From positions 1 through 36,685 of the IMG/VR virus record IMGVR_UViG_3300005337_000035: a stretch of 36,685 bases of DNA; one strand, written 5' to 3'. Shown piece by piece: positions 19,576 to 28,362 of this stretch. The notes under the pieces are model-generated. The model was given only the letters and a program-made list of their open reading frames with translations. It searched no databases and was not told the origin of the DNA. The DNA comes from a virus. Each line of letters begins with the position of its first letter. The first letter of the stretch is position 1. The position numbers and the translations under genes are program-made.

Positions 19576-20493
19576 CTACACGTAGAGGTGCAGGATCGCG
19601 ATCCCGTCCGCCCCGTCCGCCCCGACCCGCGCCGCTGTCGACGCATCGGAGAAGGAGCCGCCAGCCCCACCTCCATACAAGCGCCCACCAGTACCAGCCC
19701 CGTTGGTGCTGGCCCGGGTTCCACCTCCCAGCAAGGATGAGCCGCCAAACCCCAGGGAAACGTTGATGCCGGCGTTGCGAATGCCGAAGCCGCCGTCGCC
19801 GCCCTGAACGTTCACGTCGCCCCCGGTGGGGATGCCGCCGACACCGCCAGCGTGGCGCACATAGCCGGCACTGGCGCTGGATCCGGTTCCACCGGCGCCA
19901 CCAAGGCAGGTAACAGTGGAGAAGACGGTGGAGGTTCCGGTGCCGCCAGTGCCACCACCCGACGACCCCGCCGTCCCGGCACCACTTCCCACGGTAACGG
20001 TCTCGCTAGCGGACAGGGCGGAGGCGAGGAACAGTTTGCGGGCATACCCTCCGGCACCGCCACCACCGGCCGCAGCGGACTGGCCGGCAATGGTCGCCGC
20101 CGTACCTCCCGACCCGCCGCCGGCACCGACCCCTTCGAACATGACCGCCTGCAGCCCGGGATACGTGGCCTGGGTGAATGTTCCCGATGCGGTGAAGTAG
20201 ACGGATCGCAGGTAGCGGTAGCCGGACACGTCACCTTGGAAGCCGATGACGTACATGCCCGACGGTGGCACCACGTCCACCATGACCCGCTGGCCCGCGC
20301 CCAGATGTCCAACGAGGCTAGTAGCTAGCAGCGTCTGGTCATCGCCGTCGATGGTAATGGTGACGCTGGTGGCCGTGGATTCGTCGATGACCGTGGCCGG
20401 CAGCCGCCGCCACGTCAGCCCGTACCGGCCAGGGTTGTCCAGGACTTCCCGGATCCCAGCCGCGACCAGGCCCTGCACTTCCTCCGGCGTCAT
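19576..20493 (-). CDS. Glycine-rich minor tail protein
   Basis: 305 residues. N-terminal helix (TPEEVQGLVAAGIREVLDNP) and an OB-like beta part (about 30-100, ATVIDESTATSVTITIDGDD), then VYFTASGTFTQATYPGLQAV and a highly Gly/Ser-rich tail (GVGAGGGSGGTAATIAGQ) ending ADGIAILHLYV. Probable tip or fibre component, last gene of the virion block. Coupled to the upstream minor tail gene. The ending resembles those of the fibre at 6835 and the small protein at 6196. Confidence 0.8.
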   Translation of the reverse strand: MTPEEVQGLVAAGIREVLDNPGRYGLTWRRLPATVIDESTATSVTITIDGDDQTLLATSLVGHLGAGQRVMVDVVPPSGMYVIGFQGDVSGYRYLRSVYFTASGTFTQATYPGLQAVMFEGVGAGGGSGGTAATIAGQSAAAGGGGAGGYARKLFLASALSASETVTVGSGAGTAGSSGGGTGGTGTSTVFSTVTCLGGAGGTGSSASAGYVRHAGGVGGIPTGGDVNVQGGDGGFGIRNAGINVSLGFGGSSLLGGGTRASTNGAGTGGRLYGGGAGGSFSDASTAARVGADGADGIAILHLYV

Positions 20494-21623
20494 CGGTAAG
20501 CCTTCCGCAAGGTCCGCACTGTCGGGCCGCCCTCTTCAAGCTGCATCGACCAGGCGATTTCCATCCACAGCTGCTCCTGCCACAAGATCACGTCATAGGA
20601 GTCATGGCGTGGATCGGGTGCCGTCGACAACTGGGTGCGCTCGTAAACGATGTCCTGCTGGGCGATGGTGGCGGCCATCGCATTGGCCTGCGGAATGCTG
20701 CCCGCACCTTGAATGTCGAGGACCTTCGGCACGAAGAAGCCTCGGTTAGCCACACTGTGGGGAGCGGTGGAGGGCACCTGGTAGGTCCCGACGATCGGGG
20801 TGTCGGTGTTGCCACTGTTGTCGATGACCACGTACAGGTTGGGAGCATTCAGCAGGTCGTTGGTGTAGGAGATGGTGTCGCGGTAGACACCGCGCGTGGC
20901 ATCGAAGTCGAAGTTCGGGGTCTGGTCGGCCGGGTCGAAGCTGCGGATGATGCGCAGGATGCCGTCGTTGTCGAACCAGGGCTGGAAGTAGGCGCCCTGC
21001 TTGCACAGGTCGGTCAGTACCGCTGCTCGCGAAGTGCCCGCAGCCCAACTACCTGATGCTGGCAGTGGGGAGTCTTCGATCAGGTAGCGGATCAGCCCAG
21101 CGTCAACCAGTGGGGCTAGCAGCCGGGCGATGACCGATTGGACGCTGAACACCCCGTTGCCGAACGTGGTGCCCAGGTTCGAGGTGAAGCCCTTCGTCAA
21201 CGCCTGATCGATGATGAACATCTCATCGAACAGGTTGTTGCTAGCCAGATTGCCGCCGGTGGTGATCGCCGACGATGTCGAGTCGTACATGTAGCGACCC
21301 AGGGGGAACTCCAACGTGCCCGCCGTGGTCGGCAGCAGCATCACGGGCACGATGCGATCGGTGATCGGATTCATCGCCGCCGTGTCATCGCGGCCGAACG
21401 CGATACCAGTCAGGCTGCGCACGATGGTGTTGCCCGTGTTGTGGGTCAACACCGGGATGGTGGTACGCAGTGGCGTCACCGTTCCCAGGATGACCCCGGT
21501 CAACCCGTTGATCAGGTCATAGCGGAACGTTGCGGTCCGCTGCCCCAGGGCGTCGGAGATGTCCAGCACCGCACTGGCGGGGCTGTTGGCGAGAAACCGG
21601 GGCACGCCCGGCAGCACCGTCAC
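20490..21623 (-). CDS. Minor tail protein (baseplate hub-like)
   Basis: 377 residues, coupled by ATGA to both neighbours. FLANSPASAVLDISDALGQR, LIEDSPLPASGSWAAGTSRA, AYFQPWFDNDGILRIIRSFD and DFDATRGVYRDTISYTND resemble siphovirus tail-tip hub proteins that join tape measure, tube and fibre. Position two genes after the tape measure supports this. No enzyme motif seen. Confidence 0.75.
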   Translation of the reverse strand: MTVLPGVPRFLANSPASAVLDISDALGQRTATFRYDLINGLTGVILGTVTPLRTTIPVLTHNTGNTIVRSLTGIAFGRDDTAAMNPITDRIVPVMLLPTTAGTLEFPLGRYMYDSTSSAITTGGNLASNNLFDEMFIIDQALTKGFTSNLGTTFGNGVFSVQSVIARLLAPLVDAGLIRYLIEDSPLPASGSWAAGTSRAAVLTDLCKQGAYFQPWFDNDGILRIIRSFDPADQTPNFDFDATRGVYRDTISYTNDLLNAPNLYVVIDNSGNTDTPIVGTYQVPSTAPHSVANRGFFVPKVLDIQGAGSIPQANAMAATIAQQDIVYERTQLSTAPDPRHDSYDVILWQEQLWMEIAWSMQLEEGGPTVRTLRKAYR

Positions 21624-24600
21624 GGGTCCACCGGGTATGCGGTGGCGGTCACCTCGGTGATGGAAATCTGGGAGAACTGTGGGATGCGGCTGGGAGGCTG
21701 CACGGTGCCGCCCGGGATACGGATGCTGGCCAGCCAGCGGGAACCGTGCTCATCCCGGACCGCCACATAGGGCAGGTCACTCCACGCCAGATCGCGCAGG
21801 TACTGGAACAACTGCTCATAGTTGATCAAGCTGATGGCGGCGTTGTTCATCAACAGCACCCGGTCGAACGTTTCCCCACCGCGCTCCGTGCCATGGAAGG
21901 CGACCTGGTAGTCCCTGTTGTACATCGGCTGGTAGCGCACCATGCCGCCTTCGAGGAACTCGAAGTTCTCCGACGGGGTGCCATCCCACACGGCGATGTG
22001 CGCCAGGGCGCCGGAGCCATCCTGGTTCACGTTCGACGTGAAGATCAGGACCGACCCATCGACACAGTCACCGTCCACGCCCGGAGCAGGGGGGGTATCG
22101 GCCACTGTCGCAGACCAGTTGCCACAAAAGTCCAGCTCATGGCACAGCCGCACCTGATACGTCGACTCCACGCCAACCCGTGGTTCCAGGTCGTTGAAGA
22201 TCGCTGTGGGGAACGTGGTCGCCGCCATGATCGTCTGGTAGTCAGTCCAGCGGTCGGTGCGCTGAATCTCCCACGCGCCCAGGCCCGGCATCGGATTCGC
22301 CGAAAAGTCGTCCACCGTAAACGTCACCGGCGTCGGGCCGTTGTAAGAGCTGCCAATGTTGGCGTGCACGCTGACCGGGCCGACAGTGGTGATATTGGTG
22401 GCGTTGGACAGCACCGTCTCCACCTGCCAGTCAGGTGGCTCGTCATCCGTTTCCCGCCACACCTTCGCGCCGACCCAGTTGCCGTTGAACTCGAACGCCA
22501 ACCAATACCGGGAATTGACCTCCTGCGGCGGGTCAAGCATATTGACGATGGAATCGGATGCCGTCTGCCCGCCAGCGAAGGCACCCGTCTCCAGCTGGAA
22601 GAATCCCGAAGCTGCCCACGTCAGCTCCGCGAACACGTAAGTAGCCAGCCCCAGTGTGCGCCCACGCAACTGGACTGACACGCCACCAGTGCTCACCGGT
22701 TCCTGGCTGGAAGAGATCAGCGCCCGCATCTGCCCATTCAGGATCGGCACGTTCTGCTGCAAGATGTGCCGATTGTTGATGGTGGAGCTGGTGACAACGC
22801 CGGTGCTGCCATTGACGGACACTTCACTGGCCAAGCCGTTGGCAATGACCCATGCCAGGCCAGAGTCGGCCGTGCCCCACCCGTTCGACACGGTCCGGCT
22901 GAACGTGTCATACACGCCCAAGGATCCCGTGGACCAGCCCAACTCCTCGTAGAAGATGCCGGTGGGGATACCTGCCGGTTCCTCCACACAGTCGATGTTC
23001 GCCGTTACCGGCAGTGTGCGGGGAGTGATGCTGAACCCCGTCACCGTCGGTACGGAGGCGAACATCATCACCAGGTCGCCGGGGCGGTCCAGGGTCGCGG
23101 TGCCTGACCCCTGATCCCAGGTCGCCTCCGCTGTCGTGCCGCCATAGGTGGTCGGTGGCAGCCACTGGTTCGGGCCGACAGCAGCGAAGTTCAGGCCGGT
23201 GACATTCGGCGCCCTAGCTCCCAACACCTGCCACTGGCCGCCGACCGCTGTGGAAGAGAATGCCTCCCACGTCGACACCCCGGAGGTGGTGAACGTGGGG
23301 ATCGGGGGGGAGTATTGGAAGTCGAAATCGACCTGCTTCCACCCGTCGGCGATCTCCGGCAGGGCATCGAATTCGGCGACGGTGATGATGGCCGAGGCAC
23401 CCGAGCCGCCAACTTCCCGCAGCCCCAGGGGTGAATCGGTGGGGCCGAAGCGGCGGGCGTAGAGGCGGGCCAGGTTGTAGCTGGTCGACGCGACGGCGGC
23501 GTTGTTGATGATGCCCTGCTGCGCGGTCACTCCACTGTAGACAGGTGCAGCGATCTGCTTGTAGTAGCCGTGCGTGTCAGGCATCACCGCGCCGGCAGTG
23601 TGCAGGGAGATGGCGGGGATCTGATCGGTGTGCACGGCCTGGCGCACATCGCCGGGTTCCAGCAGCTTCGTGATGCTGATCCCGTGAATGCCCGGCTCCG
23701 GCAGCTCATACAGCTGGTGCAGGGCACCGATCTGCGCCTCATCGCCCAGGTAGTAGAAGAGGCTGTCGGGATAGGTGCCGTAGGTGGCGGTGATGACATA
23801 GTCCCCGACTGCCATGGTCGGGGCGAAACTGTATGTCGGGTCGAGCAGCGGAATGGAGAACGCGGTCCCCGCCGGGCCCCAGCCGCGCTGTGGGGTGTAG
23901 TCCCCGGATGAGCGGGCACCCATGGCGGTGCGGGTCTCCGCCGCATATGTGACCCGGATCGCGGCGTAGAACACGTCGAAGTTGGTGGCACCGGCCACGC
24001 CCATGGTGATCCCCACCCGCTGGGCTGCCGTGGTCGACGGGTCCATCCGCAGCAGGGCCGAGTAGTTCCACGGGTATGTGTCGCCGGCCAGGGCCGTGGT
24101 GGTGCCCCAGAAAGGGGTGTACTCACCCAGGTCAACGGTTTGGATGTTGGAATCCGCCGCGCTGGAGATGGATGGCAGGCCGGTATCGGTGACCACGCCG
24201 GCAGTGGTGGAAGCCGCCGAGGAGGCCAGGCCCACGTTGATACCGGTGTCCCCGGTGGCGAGGTCGACGATGGTCAGAAACTCCACGTCGAGGATCCGCT
24301 TGCCGGTCAGCTGTGCGGAGAAGTACGACACCCCGAAGTTCAACGTCACCGTCGGCCCGGTGGCGCTGGAGAAGATGGCGAACCCGGCGTCGGAGGGTGA
24401 ATACAGGGCTTCGACGGCGGAGCTGGCAGCGTTCAGCGTGGTGGCGGTGTCAGCGGCCGGTGTGACGAATGTGCAGGGGATCGTGACCTGCTTGATCGGG
24501 CCGAGCTGGTCTTCCTGGCCGGCGGGGTATACGTTGATGCCGGGCAGGTCATAGGTCAGCGCGGTTGCCGGGGGCTCAGCGACATACACGCGGGCGGTGA

Positions 24601-24739
24601 CGGGCGTGGCGGACGTGCCGAGCCGGAACCAGTAGCCCCTCTCCTCACCCAGCGACAGGGCGTATGGCTGCTCCACGATGGGCACCCAGTCCATGCCGAG
24701 AACTGTTGGCGCGTAAGGAGAGTATGCGTCGGTGGCCAC
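21620..24739 (-). CDS. Large minor tail protein with lectin-like domain
   Basis: 1039 residues from GTG 24739 (TAGTG overlap with the tape measure stop). Beta-rich throughout. About 610-810 (DTFSRTVSNGWGTADSGLAW, then RYWLAFEFNGNWVGAKVWRE) looks like a concanavalin/laminin-G-like carbohydrate-binding domain common in actinophage tail proteins. A fibronectin-like part (VESTYQVRLCHELDFCGNWS) follows. Likely surface-exposed near the tail tip and involved in host recognition. Confidence 0.8.
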   Translation of the reverse strand: MATDAYSPYAPTVLGMDWVPIVEQPYALSLGEERGYWFRLGTSATPVTARVYVAEPPATALTYDLPGINVYPAGQEDQLGPIKQVTIPCTFVTPAADTATTLNAASSAVEALYSPSDAGFAIFSSATGPTVTLNFGVSYFSAQLTGKRILDVEFLTIVDLATGDTGINVGLASSAASTTAGVVTDTGLPSISSAADSNIQTVDLGEYTPFWGTTTALAGDTYPWNYSALLRMDPSTTAAQRVGITMGVAGATNFDVFYAAIRVTYAAETRTAMGARSSGDYTPQRGWGPAGTAFSIPLLDPTYSFAPTMAVGDYVITATYGTYPDSLFYYLGDEAQIGALHQLYELPEPGIHGISITKLLEPGDVRQAVHTDQIPAISLHTAGAVMPDTHGYYKQIAAPVYSGVTAQQGIINNAAVASTSYNLARLYARRFGPTDSPLGLREVGGSGASAIITVAEFDALPEIADGWKQVDFDFQYSPPIPTFTTSGVSTWEAFSSTAVGGQWQVLGARAPNVTGLNFAAVGPNQWLPPTTYGGTTAEATWDQGSGTATLDRPGDLVMMFASVPTVTGFSITPRTLPVTANIDCVEEPAGIPTGIFYEELGWSTGSLGVYDTFSRTVSNGWGTADSGLAWVIANGLASEVSVNGSTGVVTSSTINNRHILQQNVPILNGQMRALISSSQEPVSTGGVSVQLRGRTLGLATYVFAELTWAASGFFQLETGAFAGGQTASDSIVNMLDPPQEVNSRYWLAFEFNGNWVGAKVWRETDDEPPDWQVETVLSNATNITTVGPVSVHANIGSSYNGPTPVTFTVDDFSANPMPGLGAWEIQRTDRWTDYQTIMAATTFPTAIFNDLEPRVGVESTYQVRLCHELDFCGNWSATVADTPPAPGVDGDCVDGSVLIFTSNVNQDGSGALAHIAVWDGTPSENFEFLEGGMVRYQPMYNRDYQVAFHGTERGGETFDRVLLMNNAAISLINYEQLFQYLRDLAWSDLPYVAVRDEHGSRWLASIRIPGGTVQPPSRIPQFSQISITEVTATAYPVDP

Positions 24740-26988
24740 TATGCTGCCGCCCTCATCTGTGCACGCATGGTTTGCTGGCTGACGGTGTTAGCGATCGCGG
24801 ACCCGGTGGCGTTGCCCATCGATGTCGCCACCGCCGCCGTCGGGGACCCGTTGAAGTTCTGCTGGATCGCTCCACGCCCGAAGTTGAACGTGTTCGGATT
24901 CGCGTTGACGGAGATCAGGCCGGTCAATGCGGAAAGGTCGCCGAGGACCTGGGCGGCCCCGGCGGCGATGCCCTCCCCGAACCCTTGCATGACGGCGACA
25001 CCGGCGGGTTTGAGGATTTTCTTGTCCTTGTCCTCCGGGCCTTTCCAGGAGGGCAGCATGTCGGTGACCCAGTTGAGCAGGCCCGTAAGTCCAGGGATGG
25101 CAGATTTGATGCCGTCGATAAGCCCGTTGATCATGCTGAGGCCGGCATTGAATAGCACGTTGCCGTTGAAGAAGCCGGCAATGCGCTCAGGGATCGACTT
25201 GACGAAGTTCAATATGTTGGTAGCGCCGGTTTCAATGGACGACCTGGCATTCGTCCAGAACCGGGCAAGGGCTTGCACGATCTTCTGGAAAATGTCGTAG
25301 AACCACTGATAGATGCCTCGGACGAAGTTGAACACCCAGATACCCAGCGGCATGAAGAAGTTAATGATTGACCGGGCGAGGTCGGTGACGAAGTTGAGGG
25401 CGTTCGTCTTCAATGCGAGAAGCTGCTGACCTACCCACAAAACGAAATCGCCGATGGCTTGTGTGGCGGTGGCGCCAAAGTTGTAGATGCCGCCGGCCAG
25501 GTTGCTAATCCAGTCCAGGATCCCGCCGAAGAAGTCGGCAATGGCCGGACCTGCGGTGTTGTACAGCCAGTTCGCCATGTCGTTGATGCCGGCGAAGATA
25601 AGTCCGAGACCAATAAACAGGCCCGCGAAGGTGATAATTGCCAGCTCGGTAATCTTCAAAAAGCCCGCAAGGGCCTCGTGTCCCTCTTTGCTGGCCAGGA
25701 AGTCGGCAATCCATTGCAGCGCTGTTTGCAGAATGGTAAGGAAGGTGTCGCCTTCGCCCGACGAATTGAGCCAGGCGAGGAGGTCCTTCACCATCCCGAT
25801 GACGGTGAGGAGGATCTGGCCGATGATGCCGAGAGTGTCTTGTGCGTTCTTCAGGAATTCCTTGAACGAGCCATCGCTGATCGACGTGTTGATGAACTCG
25901 GTCAACTGATCCAGGATGAACCCGATGAACAGGAATAGGTTTTCCAGGAACGGCATCGACTCGATCATCAAGCCGACCAGGGCGTCGAAGAATCGCAGCA
26001 GCGGTCGGCCCAGGGTCTTGACGATCTGAGCTACCGCTGGGAAAACTTCCTGAACGAATTCCTTGAACCGTGGGGATTCGAGGAACACGCCGAAGTCTTT
26101 GAAGAACTTCCCGAGTTCGGTGGCAACCAGAACAACGCCGTCACGGATGGGCCCGGCGAGGTTGGTGACGATCTTGTCGAAGCCGTCCCCTGCTGCGGTG
26201 AGAAATGCCTCCGAGGCGCGGTCACCGATGTCCTTCCAGATTTCCTTGATGCGCCCCAGCAAGGTAATGAAAGCAAGCGTCGCAGGGCTCAGCCCAGCGA
26301 TCGCCGCTTCATATTCTTCGACAGTCTTCGCATCGAATACGGCTTTGGCTTTCTCTCCCAACGTGCCGAAGATGGCATTGAGGGATAGGGAGACAACGCC
26401 GATGACGGTCAGGATGCCAGGGATCAATGTGAGGAGGGCGATGACAGGGTTCAGGACTTGCGACAGGCCGATGACGGCACCGATGAGTGCCGTTATGCCG
26501 GCGATGATGAACGGCACGGTGAATTCGTTGCTGCCCAGCTTGCCGATGCTGGAGAACGCGCTGCCCAGGCCGGATGAGATGTCGGAGCCAATGTCGGTAA
26601 CCCAGCTGAGGATGCTGCTGCGGTTGCGTCGTAGGCCTTCGTCGAGGCCATCGCTGTTGGTGGTGAACGGGATGTTGATGCCTTCGAAGTTGCCGTCGCC
26701 GAGGTCGCCGAGGCCTTGGCGCACTGCGGCAGCTGCGCGGCGACCACCTTCCTCCCCACCTTTGGCGAGGCCTTCGGCCAGCTCATCACCGATGTCGTCG
26801 GCGCGGTCCCTGACAGCGAGTTCCACGCCGTCGCTGTAGGCGTTGCCGGCGTCGCGCCCATGCTGGCGCATGACAGCTTCGGCCTTGATGAGGGCGGCTT
26901 CGAGTTCCGCCACCAGTTCCCGTTCGAACGGGCCAGCGTCGGCATGGATCTCGATGAAGGCGTCACCCAGGGTGGCCACGTAGATCAT
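24739..26988 (-). CDS. Tape measure protein
   Basis: 749 residues from ATG 26988 (starts MIYVATLGDAFIEIHADAGP); a longer frame to 27078 crosses the promoter region and is rejected. Start is typical of actinophage tape measure proteins: HADAGPFERELVAELEAALI. Hydrophobic segments about 140-200 (VPFIIAGITALIGAVIGL, ALLTLIPGILTVIGVVSLSL) and many amphipathic helices follow, including LPSWKGPEDKDKKILKPAGV near the C-terminus. It sets tail length inside the tube and is one of the longest genes, as expected. No muralytic motif seen. Confidence 0.9.
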   Translation of the reverse strand: MIYVATLGDAFIEIHADAGPFERELVAELEAALIKAEAVMRQHGRDAGNAYSDGVELAVRDRADDIGDELAEGLAKGGEEGGRRAAAAVRQGLGDLGDGNFEGINIPFTTNSDGLDEGLRRNRSSILSWVTDIGSDISSGLGSAFSSIGKLGSNEFTVPFIIAGITALIGAVIGLSQVLNPVIALLTLIPGILTVIGVVSLSLNAIFGTLGEKAKAVFDAKTVEEYEAAIAGLSPATLAFITLLGRIKEIWKDIGDRASEAFLTAAGDGFDKIVTNLAGPIRDGVVLVATELGKFFKDFGVFLESPRFKEFVQEVFPAVAQIVKTLGRPLLRFFDALVGLMIESMPFLENLFLFIGFILDQLTEFINTSISDGSFKEFLKNAQDTLGIIGQILLTVIGMVKDLLAWLNSSGEGDTFLTILQTALQWIADFLASKEGHEALAGFLKITELAIITFAGLFIGLGLIFAGINDMANWLYNTAGPAIADFFGGILDWISNLAGGIYNFGATATQAIGDFVLWVGQQLLALKTNALNFVTDLARSIINFFMPLGIWVFNFVRGIYQWFYDIFQKIVQALARFWTNARSSIETGATNILNFVKSIPERIAGFFNGNVLFNAGLSMINGLIDGIKSAIPGLTGLLNWVTDMLPSWKGPEDKDKKILKPAGVAVMQGFGEGIAAGAAQVLGDLSALTGLISVNANPNTFNFGRGAIQQNFNGSPTAAVATSMGNATGSAIANTVSQQTMRAQMRAAA

Positions 26989-26989
26989 G

Positions 26990-27022
26990 CTACCGGTAGG
27001 CAGGCTACATATCGTAGCCTGC
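26990..27022. promoter_or_regulatory. Operator C: two palindromes over the tape measure promoter
   Basis: CTACCGGTAG (26990-26999) is a perfect palindrome. Next to it GCAGGCTAC (27000-27008) and GTAGCCTGC (27014-27022) form a perfect 9-bp inverted repeat around ATATC. The minus-strand -10 TAGCCT (27007-27002) lies within it. The repeat resembles promoter A at 9241. It sits between the tape measure gene and two divergent XRE genes, the usual place for an XRE operator. Confidence 0.6.
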
Positions 27023-27045
27023 GGCGATGGCGGCGTGGAGGCTAT

Positions 27046-27074
27046 TTGCGCTGTACCTGGAAGACGCCTATTAT
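27046..27074 (+). promoter_or_regulatory. Promoter for the XRE pair (-35 and -10)
   Basis: TTGCGC (27046-27051), 17-base spacer, TATTAT (27069-27074). It is one of only two promoters here with both boxes. ATG 27105 follows after AGGGAGG. Confidence 0.65.
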
Positions 27075-27104
27075 CCACTTACACGGATACAGGGAGGATG
27101 GCAT

Positions 27105-27335
27105 ATGGACAAAGAGCTAGCCGCAGACCTGCGAGAGCAGCTGTTCGAAGCCCTGGTAGCACGTCGCCGGGAACTCGGGATGTCCCAGTTGGAGGTGGCC
27201 AAAGCCATGGGGACGACGCAGTCCCACATTTCCATGATGGAAGGGGGAGGCAGGGACGTCACCGTAGGCACGGTGTTCCTCTACCTCCGCGCCGTCAAGC
27301 TGAAGATGCAGCTGGCCTTCGACTACGAGGATTGA
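27105..27335 (+). CDS. Mini-XRE regulator 1 (moron)
   Basis: 76 residues from ATG 27105, the ATG after AGGGAGGATGGCAT and downstream of the promoter; the ORF upstream of it overlaps the promoter and is rejected. Helix-turn-helix: ALVARRRELGMSQLEVAKAM, SHISMMEGGGRDVTVGT. Ends in the strand LKMQLAFDYED. On the opposite strand to the virion genes, inside them, with its own promoter: a moron-like insertion. Likely binds operator C (inference). Confidence 0.8.
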   Translation: MDKELAADLREQLFEALVARRRELGMSQLEVAKAMGTTQSHISMMEGGGRDVTVGTVFLYLRAVKLKMQLAFDYED

Positions 27336-27339
27336 TGAC

Positions 27340-27570
27340 ATGGACCGCGAAGAAGCGAACACGTCTCTAGCCGAGATGATTGCCAGGATGAAAAGTCGCC
27401 GTCAGGCCCTAGGCCTGACACAGAAGGCGGCAGCCGAGAAAATGGGAACCGTGAAGTCCAACATCTCCTACTGGGAAAGAGGAAAGACGACCCCGAGCGC
27501 GTCGGCGCTGATCCTTTACGCCGATGCGCTCGACTGGAAGATCCAGCTGGTCGACAAGTTCCCTAGCTAG
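27340..27570 (+). CDS. Mini-XRE regulator 2 (moron)
   Basis: 76 residues, four bases after gene 1. Helix-turn-helix: ARMKSRRQALGLTQKAAAEK, SNISYWERGKTTPSASALIL, then the strand DWKIQLVDKF. The WERGKTTPS motif is shared with the gene at 10769. The pair could form a heterodimer or antagonists, as in lambda CI/Cro-like switches, but there is no lytic/lysogeny gene nearby to support that. Its last 8 bases overlap the convergent tail gene. Confidence 0.8.
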   Translation: MDREEANTSLAEMIARMKSRRQALGLTQKAAAEKMGTVKSNISYWERGKTTPSASALILYADALDWKIQLVDKFPS

Positions 27571-27757
27571 GGCGGTGTCCACGGGCGTGAAAGTCGTTCA
27601 GGTGCATGAATGCCATCGCGTCCGTGGACATGCCCCGCTCAATCCCCACACTGGCCATGGCGGAACGCAGGGAGATCGTGTAGGAGTCCTGGCATACACG
27701 GCAGTCGGGGTGCATGCGCCCCCAGCCGTCTTCGTACCACTCCAACCGCTTCGTCAC
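27563..27757 (-). CDS. Small protein before the tape measure
   Basis: 64 residues from ATG 27757 (ATGA). WYEDGWGRMHPDCRVCQDSY has one CxxC pair. It lies in the usual place between tail chaperones and tape measure. Function unknown. Converges with, and overlaps, the XRE 2 gene. Confidence 0.65.
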   Translation of the reverse strand: MTKRLEWYEDGWGRMHPDCRVCQDSYTISLRSAMASVGIERGMSTDAMAFMHLNDFHARGHRPS

Positions 27758-28362
27758 CCGACACCTCCGCGCATTTGGGCGAGGAATACATCCTCTTCCC
27801 GCTTCGCGTTGATCGCAACGTCTACCGGGGTGTCAATGCCCGCCGGTGGCTTGTTGAGGCGGACCAGGAAACCGTTGCGGTCCTCGGGTTTCATGTGCAG
27901 CATCACCACGGCCAGCAGGGCATCAATCCAGGCCTGTAGGGAGAGGGCGGCGGCGTTGGTGCCTCGTATGGCGAGGTAGCCGCCGATGGTGTCCCAAGCC
28001 CCGCTGACTGTGGCGACCAGGCCGATGGTGAACCACCATGGCCTGCCGGACAGCATCGTCACGAGTTCCATGATGGCCTCGGACAAAGCGTCGAAGTCGA
28101 CGGTGCCGGCGGCGAGCCCTTCAATTACCTGCTGGGCGTCGCCCTCGTGGGCCAGGGCGAGGAAGTCGCCGAGGAAGTCATCGGACAGCAGTGCCCCCAG
28201 CCACGCCGATGCGGGCAGCGCGGCGAAACGCAGGTCCACTCCGGACACGGTGATGGTGACCGGCCACGGTTGCAGGGCGAACAGCATCGACGTTGCCGTC
28301 GATGGGGGCGTGGCGGCCTCTTTGCTATCGGGTGCGGCGGACCGCCTTGGCCGGCTTGGCAC
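27754..28362 (-). CDS. Tail assembly chaperone, GT-type second product
   Basis: 202 residues in the frame after the first chaperone, +1 relative to it, overlapping by 38 bases. It continues SVTITVSGVDLRFAAL-like strands, LGALLSDDFLGDFLALAHEG and RNGFLVRLNKPPAGIDT. In most siphoviruses this part is made by programmed frameshifting as a G-GT fusion. Here GTG 28362 follows GGGAGGGCGGCA, a good ribosome binding site with six-base spacing, so independent translation is also possible. No stop occurs in the shared window. Confidence 0.7.
   Translation of the reverse strand: MPSRPRRSAAPDSKEAATPPSTATSMLFALQPWPVTITVSGVDLRFAALPASAWLGALLSDDFLGDFLALAHEGDAQQVIEGLAAGTVDFDALSEAIMELVTMLSGRPWWFTIGLVATVSGAWDTIGGYLAIRGTNAAALSLQAWIDALLAVVMLHMKPEDRNGFLVRLNKPPAGIDTPVDVAINAKREEDVFLAQMRGGVG

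Noticed and set aside
27105-27570. CI/Cro-type lysogeny switch
   Set aside because: The two genes are in tandem, not divergent, and no integrase or other lysogeny gene is visible. Only a local regulatory role is proposed.
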